Below, piece by piece: positions 15,386-21,846 of a DNA stretch of 45,972 nt. The stretch is from assembly GCA_025350665.1 (NCBI GenBank), contig JANXXJ010000145.1, positions 1 to 45,972 of the forward strand. The letters run 5' to 3'. Position 1 is the stretch's first letter, and each line of letters starts with the position of its first letter. The stretch comes from Gemmatimonadota bacterium (GTDB taxonomy: Bacteria > Gemmatimonadota > Gemmatimonadetes > Gemmatimonadales > GWC2-71-9). Position numbers and translations under genes: made by a program. The notes beneath the pieces were generated by a model. The model saw only the letters and a program-made list of their open reading frames with translations. It was not told the origin of the DNA and searched no databases.

Positions 15386-16804
15386 ATGTATTTCCGACGA
15401 TTCTACGACGAGCAACTGGCCCAGGCGAGTTATCTGATCGGGTGTCAGGCCAACGGCGCGGCGGTGGTCATCGATCCGGCCCGGGTCATCGCGCCCTATC
15501 TCGAGGTGGCTGCGGCCGAGGGTCTCCGGATCGTGGCAGTGACCGAAACCCATATCCATGCCGATTTCCTGTCGGGTCTTCGGGAACTCGCGGCGGCGAC
15601 GGGTGCCCGGATGTACCTGAGCGGCTGCGGAACACCGGACTGGCAGTACGGGTTCCGGACCGATCCGCTGGTGACCGTGCTCGCCGACCGGGATACGATC
15701 GCGATCGGCAACATTATGATCCAGGCGGTCCATACCCCCGGACATACCCCGGAACATCTGGTCTTCGTGATTACCGATGGGGCGACCGCGGCTGAACCGA
15801 TCGGTGTAGTAACTGGCGACTTCGTGTTCGTGGGAGACGTTGGCCGGCCGGATCTCCTTGAGAAAGCGGCCCGGATCGCCAATACGGCCGAAGCCGGTGC
15901 CCGCCAGTTGTTTCGAAGCCTGACGTGGTTCAAGACCCTGCCGGATCACTTGCAGATCTGGCCCGGTCATGGGGCTGGATCGGCCTGCGGCAAGGGCCTT
16001 GGGGCGATGCCGCAGTCAACGGTCGGCTATGAGCGTCGGTACAACTGGGCCTTTGGTCCCGACCGTGAGGACGAATTCGTCTGTCAGGTTCTCGCCGGAC
16101 AACCGGAACCTCCCCAGTACTTCGCGCGGATGAAACACGTGAACCGGGATGGCCCGCCGATACTTGGCGCCCTGCCGAGGCCGCGCGGGCTCTCGCTGGC
16201 AGACGTCGAAACTGCACTGAGGGTCGGCGCACCGGTGATCGACGCGCGGCCGGTCGCTGACTATGCCGCCGGGCACATTCCGGGTACCATCAACATCCCG
16301 CTCGGCAAGAGCTTCGTGACGTATGCGGGCTCGGTGCTGTCATACGAGCATGAGCTCCATTTCATCCTTCCCGTGATCACGGTGGCCGACCTAGCGCGGT
16401 TGGTCGCCGCTTTGGTGTCGATCGGCTTCGACCGGATCGGCGGCGTGGCAGGGCCGGATGTCGTCGCGCGGTGGTCGGCCGAGGTGGGGCCGCTGGCCGC
16501 GTCCACGCGCCGATCGGTCGCGGAGGTCCGGCAGGCACCACCACACGGCGTCATTCTCGACGTCCGAAATCGGTCCGAATGGGACGCGGGACACCTGCCA
16601 GGTGCGATGCTGATTCCGTTGCCCGAACTGGTACAGCGGATCGGTGAACTTGCACCGGAGTCGGAAATTCTGGTGCACTGCCAGGGGGGGAGTCGGGCTG
16701 CCATCGCGGCCAGCCTGCTCGAAGCGCGAGGGTTCAGGCGGGTATCCGACATGGTCGGAGGATTCGGGTCATGGGCTGCGGCCGGGGGGCCGGTGGAGAA
16801 GTAG
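15386..16804 (+). CDS. MBL-fold hydrolase with two rhodanese domains (persulfide dioxygenase-like)
   Basis: This 472-residue three-domain protein has an N-terminal metallo-beta-lactamase domain with THIHADFLSG near residue 56 (metal motif HxHxD; the usual final His is Phe, as I recall for this subfamily), HTPGHTPEH, TGDFVFVGDVGRPD and WPGHGAGSACGK. Two rhodanese domains follow. The first (about 270-370, VIDARPVADYAAGHIPG) lacks an active-site Cys; the second (about 380-470, LDVRNRSEWDAGHLPG) has the Cys loop HCQGGSR. ETHE1-type relatives oxidise glutathione persulfide to sulfite, and the rhodanese domain supplies or receives sulfane sulfur. With TauE/SafE directly upstream, sulfite made here could be exported. 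Confidence 0.9.
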   Translation: MYFRRFYDEQLAQASYLIGCQANGAAVVIDPARVIAPYLEVAAAEGLRIVAVTETHIHADFLSGLRELAAATGARMYLSGCGTPDWQYGFRTDPLVTVLADRDTIAIGNIMIQAVHTPGHTPEHLVFVITDGATAAEPIGVVTGDFVFVGDVGRPDLLEKAARIANTAEAGARQLFRSLTWFKTLPDHLQIWPGHGAGSACGKGLGAMPQSTVGYERRYNWAFGPDREDEFVCQVLAGQPEPPQYFARMKHVNRDGPPILGALPRPRGLSLADVETALRVGAPVIDARPVADYAAGHIPGTINIPLGKSFVTYAGSVLSYEHELHFILPVITVADLARLVAALVSIGFDRIGGVAGPDVVARWSAEVGPLAASTRRSVAEVRQAPPHGVILDVRNRSEWDAGHLPGAMLIPLPELVQRIGELAPESEILVHCQGGSRAAIAASLLEARGFRRVSDMVGGFGSWAAAGGPVEK

Positions 16805-16811
16805 AACCCCG

Positions 16812-16834
16812 CGCCAGGGCCCCGGCTCCTGGTG
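16812..16834. terminator. Possible bidirectional terminator hairpin
   Basis: The stem CGCCAGG / CCTGGTG (seven pairs including one G-T) with a 9-base loop lies exactly between two convergent stops (16804 and 16836). There is no T-tract on either side, so it is a weak intrinsic terminator at best, as is common in GC-rich genomes. Confidence 0.35.
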
Positions 16835-16835
16835 T

Positions 16836-17618
16836 TCAGGGCATTTGGAGCCAATCTGCCGCTTGATGATCGAGCAACCAGCGCCGGAGCATCTCATCGA
16901 ACCGGTCCGGGTATTCCCAATTCCAGACGTGGCTGGCCTTGGGGACGAGGCGGCCGGTGGCTTGGGGCCAGTCGGCCTCGAGCCGCGCCACCGTTCGCTT
17001 GATGCCGCGATACTCGCGGGTGCCGGCCACGACCAATGCTGGAACCGGGCTTGCCAGGAGGGCCGGGGTGATTCGGAATCCGGCGACGCCGCGCATCGCT
17101 TGCCGAATGAACCCCCTCGGCATCCGTTCGATGTCGGCACCGAGCGCGGCTTGATCCTCGGCGGCCAGTCCCAGCATGCGGCTGCTCATCCGCAGGGCCC
17201 ATGGCATCCGGGCCAGCGGCATCGTCGCCTCCATGAGCCATCCCAGCGCTTCAGCGGCGGGCAGACCGACCCCGAGCGCCCCGCTGGTCACCAGTCGATC
17301 CACGACGTCCGGGAATCGAGCCGCGAGTTCCAGCCCAACCACTCCTCCGAGGCTCAGGCCCACCACATGGGCCCGGCCCAGGGTCGCATGAGCCCGGATC
17401 CAGCCGGCCACCAGCGCGGCGGTGGCCGGAACGGACTCCCAGGCATGCTTGATCGACACGCCATGGCCGGGCAAGTCGAGGGCCACGGCATCCAGTTCTG
17501 GCAGGGCCTGCACCTGGCGCCGCCACATCCAGCTTGAGAGGCCAGCCCCGTGCAGGAACAGCACGGACGGGCGGCCCGCGTTCCGACGCTCGAATCCAAT
17601 CATTCCGGAAATTAGCAC
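16836..17618 (-). CDS. Alpha/beta hydrolase, copy 1 of tandem duplicate
   Basis: This is a roughly 260-residue alpha/beta-hydrolase-fold protein. FLHGAGLSSWMW is the oxyanion strand-loop, LDLPGHGVS the second strand, GLSLGG the nucleophile elbow with Ser, and KASHVWNWEYPDRF supplies the C-terminal catalytic His. The acid residue is less clear, since the usual Asp position reads VVAGTREY. The start is GTG at 17616-17618, preceded by GAGGCGGGGA, or the ATG five codons later at 17601-17603; the same pair of options is conserved in copy 2. By eye it differs from copy 2 at about 31 of 250 aligned residues and has five extra residues (PLARM region). The substrate is unknown; similar proteins are carboxylesterases or lactonases. 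Confidence 0.85.
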   Translation of the reverse strand: MLISGMIGFERRNAGRPSVLFLHGAGLSSWMWRRQVQALPELDAVALDLPGHGVSIKHAWESVPATAALVAGWIRAHATLGRAHVVGLSLGGVVGLELAARFPDVVDRLVTSGALGVGLPAAEALGWLMEATMPLARMPWALRMSSRMLGLAAEDQAALGADIERMPRGFIRQAMRGVAGFRITPALLASPVPALVVAGTREYRGIKRTVARLEADWPQATGRLVPKASHVWNWEYPDRFDEMLRRWLLDHQAADWLQMP

Positions 17619-17660
17619 GCTCCCCGCCTCGCGTGGCCGAACGGATGGCAAGTTCTCTCC

Positions 17661-17723
17661 ATGCCAGGTCGTCGCACCAATCCCGTTCCCGGGCCCTTAC
17701 GCCGCGCGCTGGCGCTCTATCGC
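17661..17723 (+). pseudogene. Decayed 5' remnant of the 35-aa microprotein gene
   Basis: From ATG 17661 about 63 bases align without gaps to the start of the intact microprotein gene at 18550. They encode MPGRRTNPVPGPLRRALALY against MRSRRSNPLAQALTPLLALY. After ALALY the hydrophobic helix is lost (RPAG instead of LLLQ) and the frame runs on into sequence antisense to hydrolase copy 2. It is therefore a truncated copy left by the tandem duplication and is unlikely to make a functional protein. Confidence 0.65.
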
Positions 17724-17736
17724 CCGGCCGGTTTGC

Positions 17737-18504
17737 TCAGGGCATGCAGAGCCAGTCCGCTACGCGATGATCGAGGAGCCAACGCCGGAGCATCTCATCG
17801 AACCGGTCCGGGTATTGCCAATTCCAGGCATGCCTGGCCTTGGGGACGAGGCGGCCCTCGGCCTGGGGCCAGTCCGCCTCAAGTCGTGCCACGGTTCGCT
17901 TGATCCCGCCGTACTCCCGGGTTCCGGCAACCACCAACGCCGGAACCGGACTTGCGAGGAGGGCCGGGGTGATCCTGAATCCGGCGACGCCCCGCATCGC
18001 GCGCCGAATGAACCCCCTCGGGATCCGGGCGATGTCGGCGCCGAGCGCGGCTTGATCCTCGGCGGCCAGTCCCAGAAGGCGGCCGCTCATCCGCAGGGCC
18101 CACGGCGTTGTGGCCTCCATGAGCCAGCCGAACGCTTCAGCGGCGGGCAGACCGACCCCGAGCGCGCCGGTGGTCACCATTCGATCCACGACGTCCGGGA
18201 ATCGAGCCGCGAGGTCCAGCCCAACCACTCCTCCGAGGCTCAGGCCCACCACATGGGCCCGGCCCAGGGTGGCATTGGCCCGGATCCAGCCGGCCACCAG
18301 CGCGGCGGTGGCCGGAACGGACTCCCAGGCCTGATTGATCGACACACCATGGCAAGGCAAATCGAGCGCCACGCCATCGAGTTCGGGCAGCGCCTCCAAC
18401 TGCCGCCGCCACATCCAGCTCGAGATGCCGGCCCCGTGCAGAAACACCACTGACGGCTGGCCGGGCCGCCGACGTTCGAGTCCGATCATTCTGGAAGCTA
18501 GCAC
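17737..18504 (-). CDS. Alpha/beta hydrolase, copy 2 of tandem duplicate
   Basis: This is a roughly 255-residue paralogue of the hydrolase immediately downstream. It keeps FLHGAGISSWMW, the nucleophile elbow GLSLGG and the His region KARHAWNWQYPDRF, but LDLPGHG has become LDLPCHG and five residues are missing after MEAT. The open frame extends to 19083, but that extension lies antisense to mtnP and is not coding. The start is GTG 18502-18504 or ATG 18487-18489, with the same upstream GAGGCGGGAA as copy 1. Both copies retain catalytic residues, so both may be active. Its promoter region is shared with the intact divergent microprotein gene. Confidence 0.83.
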   Translation of the reverse strand: MLASRMIGLERRRPGQPSVVFLHGAGISSWMWRRQLEALPELDGVALDLPCHGVSINQAWESVPATAALVAGWIRANATLGRAHVVGLSLGGVVGLDLAARFPDVVDRMVTTGALGVGLPAAEAFGWLMEATTPWALRMSGRLLGLAAEDQAALGADIARIPRGFIRRAMRGVAGFRITPALLASPVPALVVAGTREYGGIKRTVARLEADWPQAEGRLVPKARHAWNWQYPDRFDEMLRRWLLDHRVADWLCMP

Positions 18505-18549
18505 GCTTCCCGCCTCGCGGGGCGGCGGAACCGGTGATAAGTTCTTCCC

Positions 18550-18657
18550 ATGCGTTCCCGACGATCCAATCCTCTCGCCCAGGCTCTCACGCCGCTGCTC
18601 GCGCTCTATTTGTTGCTGCAGCTGGTGCTGTTGCAGTACCGCCATCCGGGCCACTGA
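18550..18657 (+). CDS. 35-aa single-helix membrane microprotein
   Basis: A short frame encodes MRSRRSNPLAQALTPLLALY followed by a hydrophobic stretch (LLLQLVLLQ) and a basic tail YRHPGH. The basic N-terminus and one 15-20 residue hydrophobic segment predict an inner-membrane single-pass protein. Its start lies 60 bases from the hydrolase copy 2 start on the opposite strand, and a decayed homologue occupies the same relative place beside copy 1. The shared amino-acid pattern despite base changes (RR-NP, ALY) suggests past coding constraint. It ends 60 bp before mtnP. Function unknown; it could be a chance frame, but the duplication makes that less likely. Confidence 0.5.
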   Translation: MRSRRSNPLAQALTPLLALYLLLQLVLLQYRHPGH

Positions 18658-18717
18658 AGCCTGGCCGGGCCCTCGCTCCTGTCTGGTGGATTGCGTTCTC
18701 CCAACATCGGATCGAAT

Positions 18718-19575
18718 GTGATCGGCATCATTGGCGGCAGCGGGATCTATCAGATCAAGGGGTTGAGTAGCCCAGCGTGGCACCGGGTCGACACACCCTG
18801 GGGCGACCCTTCCGACGAACTCCTTACTGGCATCCTGGGCGGGCAACCGGTGGCGTTCCTGCCCCGTCATGGCCGGGGTCATCGAATTCCGCCGACCGAT
18901 CTGAATTTTCGCGCCAACATCGCCGCCTTGAAACGACTCGGCGTCACGGATGTAATCGCGCTGTCGGCGGTCGGGTCGCTGACGGAACGCCTTGCGCCCG
19001 GGACGTTCGTCATCGTCGATCAGTTTGTCGATCGGACCCATGCCCGGATCAAGACATTCTTCGGCCCAGGCCTCGTAGCCCACGTCTCCATGGCCGCGCC
19101 GGTCTGTTCACGCCTCGGCGACCTGGTCGAGTCGGCCGCGCGGTCCGTCGCCGTGCCAGTGATCCGGGGCGGAACGTATCTGACCATCGAGGGACCGCAG
19201 TTCTCTACCCGGGCCGAGTCCCTGCTGTACCGGCAGTGGGGAATGTCCGTGATCGGGATGACCAACATGCCCGAAGCCAACCTCGCCCGCGAAGCAGAAC
19301 TCTGCTACGCCTCGGTGGCGATGGTCACGGACTACGATTGCTGGCACCCCGATCACGGCAGTGTGACGGCTGCCGATGTCATGGCCGTGCTCGGAAGGAA
19401 TGCGGATCACGCCAGGGCATTGGTTGCGGCAATCGTGCCCGCGCTCGGGGATCGGCCCGCGATGTGTCGGTCCGGCTGCGACCGGGCGCTCGACCACGCG
19501 ATCATGACGGCGCCCGGGGCTCGTGACCCCGCGATGGTGGAGTCTCTTCGGGTCATTGCCGGCCGGGTGCTGTGA
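18718..19575 (+). CDS. mtnP: S-methyl-5'-thioadenosine phosphorylase
   Basis: This 285-residue enzyme of the trimeric PNP/MTAP family cleaves methylthioadenosine (and often 5'-deoxyadenosine) with phosphate to adenine and the ribose-1-phosphate derivative. Family signatures are IGIIGGSGIYQ at the N-terminus, PRHGRGHRIPPTDLNFRANI, SAVGSL, VDQFVDRT, EGPQFSTRAES, the specificity segment MTNMPEANLAREAELCYA, and TDYDCWHPD, which marks MTA phosphorylase rather than guanosine/inosine phosphorylase. The GTG at 18718 is chosen as start because IGIIGGSG normally begins within a few residues of it; a TTG at 18691 follows GGTGGA and is possible. It is first of four tightly packed genes, and its stop overlaps the apt start (TGATG). 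Confidence 0.9.
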   Translation: MIGIIGGSGIYQIKGLSSPAWHRVDTPWGDPSDELLTGILGGQPVAFLPRHGRGHRIPPTDLNFRANIAALKRLGVTDVIALSAVGSLTERLAPGTFVIVDQFVDRTHARIKTFFGPGLVAHVSMAAPVCSRLGDLVESAARSVAVPVIRGGTYLTIEGPQFSTRAESLLYRQWGMSVIGMTNMPEANLAREAELCYASVAMVTDYDCWHPDHGSVTAADVMAVLGRNADHARALVAAIVPALGDRPAMCRSGCDRALDHAIMTAPGARDPAMVESLRVIAGRVL

Positions 19576-20099
19576 TGGATCTCAAGGCCCTGATTCGGAC
19601 CATTCCCGACCATCCCAAGCCGGGGATCCTCTTTCGGGACATCACGACCTTGCTCGCGGACGGACCCGGCTTTCGCGAGGTCATCACTCGTCTCGCTGCC
19701 CGGTATCAAGACGCCGGCATTGCAAAGGTGGCTGGGATCGAGGCCCGGGGGTTCATTCTGGGTGGTGCGCTGGCTGATCGTCTCGGTGCCGGGTTCGTTC
19801 CGATTCGAAAATCGGGCAAGCTGCCGGGCGCCACGATCGGACACGACTACGAGCTCGAATACGGAGTCGACCGGGTCGAGATCCACCGGGATGCCGTCTC
19901 CCCTGGGGAACGCGTGGTTCTGATCGACGATCTGATCGCCACCGGGGGGACCGCTGAAGCCGGCCTGGTACTGCTGCGGCGGCTGGAGGCTGAGGTGGTC
20001 GAGGCCGCTTTCGTCATTGATCTGCCGGAACTCGGCGGGCGCCGCCGTCTCGAGACGACGTGTCCGACATTCTGTTTGATTGCCTTCGAGGGGCACTAA
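19575..20099 (+). CDS. apt: Adenine phosphoribosyltransferase
   Basis: This 174-residue protein converts adenine and PRPP to AMP. It begins with the family pattern IRTIPDHPKPGILFRDITTL, continues with GIEARGFILGGALADRLG and PIRKSGKLPGATIGHDYELEYG, and has the PRPP loop RVVLIDDLIATGGTA near residue 120. The length is standard for Apt. The ATG at 19575 overlaps the mtnP stop by one base; a GTG immediately before it is a less likely start. Placement between mtnP and mtnA means adenine released by MTA cleavage is salvaged at once. GAGGGG near its end serves as ribosome-binding site for mtnA. Confidence 0.95.
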   Translation: MDLKALIRTIPDHPKPGILFRDITTLLADGPGFREVITRLAARYQDAGIAKVAGIEARGFILGGALADRLGAGFVPIRKSGKLPGATIGHDYELEYGVDRVEIHRDAVSPGERVVLIDDLIATGGTAEAGLVLLRRLEAEVVEAAFVIDLPELGGRRRLETTCPTFCLIAFEGH

Positions 20100-20100
20100 G

Positions 20101-21144
20101 GTGAAGGTCGCCGGACGGTGGTACCGGACGATTGCCCTTGGGGCGAATGGGTGGACCGTCGAGGTCATCGACCAGACGGCGCTGCCGGAAACCTTCGTCG
20201 TTGCGCCTCTCACCAGCGTCGCGGACGTCGTTGCCGCGATTCGTTCGATGATGGTCCGGGGTGCGCCGTTGATCGGGGTCGCGGCGGCCTACGGAATCGC
20301 CCTGGCGATGCGGGCCGATCCCAGCGATGACCATCTGGGGACCGCGTCCAGGGCGTTGCTTGCGACCCGGCCGACGGCCGTCAATCTTCGGTGGGCCGTA
20401 GAGCGGATGACGGCCCTGGTTGGCTCGGTTGCTCCTGAAGACCGCGAGGAAGGCGCCTATCGCGCGGCCGCCGATTTGGCGGAGATGGATGTCAAGACCT
20501 GCCTCGCGATCGGGGCCCACGGCGCCGCGATCTTGCGGCAACGATGGGATGACGTTGGACGCGCCCGGACGATCAACGTGCTGACCCACTGTAACGCGGG
20601 CTGGCTGGCCGCCGTCGATTGGGGCACGGCGCTCGCCCCGATCTACCTCGCCCACGACAGCGGCCTCCCCGTCCATGTCTGGGTTGATGAAACCCGGCCC
20701 CGCAACCAGGGCCTGCTGACGGCTTGGGAGCTGACCGCGCACGGGGTCCCGTGTACCGTGGTGGCCGACAATGCCAGCGGGCATCTGATGAGGCTGGGGC
20801 AGGTCGACATCTGCCTGGTGGGCACCGATCGGACGACTCGCAATGGGGACGTCGCCAACAAGATCGGGACCTATCTCAAGGCGCTGGCCGCAGCCGACAA
20901 TCAGATCCCGTTCTACGTTGCCGTTCCATCCCCGAGCATTGACTGGAGTCTCGCCGACGGCAATGCCGTACCGATCGAGGAACGCGGCGGCAACGAACTG
21001 GGGTTCGGCCCTGACGTTCGCGTGGCCAATCCGGCCTTCGACATCACGCCGGCGCGTCTGGTGACTGGGCTTCTGACCGATCGCGGCCTGACGGAGGCCA
21101 GCGAGGCGGGGCTGGCTCGGCTCTTTCCGGAACGGCGCTCATGA
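20101..21144 (+). CDS. mtnA: Methylthioribose-1-phosphate isomerase
   Basis: This 347-residue enzyme isomerises 5-methylthioribose-1-phosphate (or 5-deoxyribose-1-phosphate) to the ribulose-1-phosphate form. Signatures are MMVRGAPLIGVAAAYGIAL, NLRWAVERM, THCNAGWLAAVDWGTAL with the catalytic Cys, VDETRPRNQG, and VGTDRTTRNGDVANKIGTY with the catalytic Asp. These separate MtnA from the related eIF2B subunits. The start is GTG 20101, one base after the apt stop, with GAGGGG about 8 bases upstream; an ATG at 20080 lies inside apt and is not favoured. It overlaps the aldolase gene by ATGA. No kinase gene (mtnK) is needed because the phosphorylase delivers the 1-phosphate. Confidence 0.95.
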   Translation: MKVAGRWYRTIALGANGWTVEVIDQTALPETFVVAPLTSVADVVAAIRSMMVRGAPLIGVAAAYGIALAMRADPSDDHLGTASRALLATRPTAVNLRWAVERMTALVGSVAPEDREEGAYRAAADLAEMDVKTCLAIGAHGAAILRQRWDDVGRARTINVLTHCNAGWLAAVDWGTALAPIYLAHDSGLPVHVWVDETRPRNQGLLTAWELTAHGVPCTVVADNASGHLMRLGQVDICLVGTDRTTRNGDVANKIGTYLKALAAADNQIPFYVAVPSPSIDWSLADGNAVPIEERGGNELGFGPDVRVANPAFDITPARLVTGLLTDRGLTEASEAGLARLFPERRS

Positions 21145-21782
21145 ACGGCCCTCGCCAGGCTGTGATCGACGCGGCCCTCAGAAGCATCAGGCTCGGTTTG
21201 ACCCACGGAACATCCGGCAATGTCAGCGTCCGGGTTGATGGCGGTTTTGCCATCACGCCGACGGGCCTGGAGTATGATCGACTGGAACCGGCCGACGTGG
21301 TCATCGTCGATCACGGCGGGCAGACCCGCGACAGCAGCCGGCCGCCGTCGAGCGAATGGCGAATGCATGCGGCGTTGTACCGCGATCGGCCCGAGGTCGA
21401 GGCGATCGTCCACGGCCATGCGCCCCGAGCGACGGCGGTTGCCTGCCTTGGCCGAGACCTCCCCGCCTTTCACTACATGATTGCTGCCGCCGGAGGAGAC
21501 TCAGTCCGCTGTGCCCCCTACGCCGCGTTCGGGACCGATGAACTGGCGGCCCTGGCGGCTGCCGCAATGGCCGGCCGGTGGGCCTGTCTTCTGGCCCATC
21601 ACGGTCTCCTCGCCGCGGGTCGCTCGCTCGACCACGCCCTCGCCGTGGCGGGAGAGGTCGAATTTCTTTCGGCGGTCTACATGGATCTCCTGCCCCTTGG
21701 CGAGCCTCCGATCCTCGGTCCCGCCGTGATACAGGAGGTTCTCGCCCGGTTCGGCCGCTACGGGCGGCACGAACCACTGTGA
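21141..21782 (+). CDS. ald2: Class II aldolase, Ald2/FucA type (DHAP shunt)
   Basis: This 213-residue zinc aldolase is close in pattern to E. coli L-fuculose-1-phosphate aldolase: GLTHGTSGNVSVR, ITPTGLEYDRL, PSSEWRMHAALY with the catalytic Glu, the zinc ligands VHGHAP and LAHHGLLA, HYMIAAAGGDSVRCAPYA, and the C-terminal RFGRYG. The same superfamily includes MtnB dehydratase, but the SSEW segment and the FucA-like C-terminus favour an aldolase. Translationally coupled to mtnA (ATGA), it should cleave 5-methylthioribulose-1-phosphate or 5-deoxyribulose-1-phosphate to DHAP plus methylthioacetaldehyde or acetaldehyde, as described for the DHAP shunt of Rhodospirillum rubrum and pathogenic E. coli. 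The symbol follows that usage and rests on context as much as sequence. Confidence 0.82.
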   Translation: MNGPRQAVIDAALRSIRLGLTHGTSGNVSVRVDGGFAITPTGLEYDRLEPADVVIVDHGGQTRDSSRPPSSEWRMHAALYRDRPEVEAIVHGHAPRATAVACLGRDLPAFHYMIAAAGGDSVRCAPYAAFGTDELAALAAAAMAGRWACLLAHHGLLAAGRSLDHALAVAGEVEFLSAVYMDLLPLGEPPILGPAVIQEVLARFGRYGRHEPL

Positions 21783-21799
21783 GCATCTCTTGCCCCCCT

Positions 21800-21833
21800 T
21801 GGCCCGATTGGGCCACATTGGGTCACAAACCCA
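21800..21833. terminator. Two tandem hairpins after the salvage operon
   Basis: Two perfect small stems follow the aldolase stop: TGGCCC-GATT-GGGCCA (21800-21815) and TGGGT-CACAA-ACCCA (21819-21833). Neither is followed by a T-tract. They lie between the aldolase and the D-aminoacylase-like gene and may separate the two transcripts or attenuate read-through. Confidence 0.4.
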
Positions 21834-21846
21834 CTCGAGTCCTGAC

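Larger units (their letters stand above)
16836..18612. repeat. Tandem duplication of hydrolase plus divergent microprotein start
   Basis: Unit 1 spans about 16836-17723 and unit 2 about 17737-18612, a repeat period near 900 bp. Each unit holds, in the same order, a minus-strand hydrolase, a conserved leader (GCGAGGCGGGRAGCGTGCTA read on minus), and a plus-strand ATG 57-60 bases beyond the hydrolase ATG that begins a microprotein. The hydrolases are similar throughout except for a 15-bp in-frame deletion in unit 2. In unit 1 the microprotein homology stops near 17723, where unit 2 begins, marking the duplication joint. Confidence 0.85.

Noticed and set aside
18505-18717. A SAM- or adenosyl-sensing riboswitch in front of mtnP
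   Set aside because: The region is filled by the hydrolase leader and the microprotein frame, and I see no SAM-riboswitch core or long pairing elements.
18505-19083. An upstream extension of hydrolase copy 2 of about 190 residues
   Set aside because: It is antisense to the microprotein and mtnP, and copy 1 has no such extension; the frame is open by chance.
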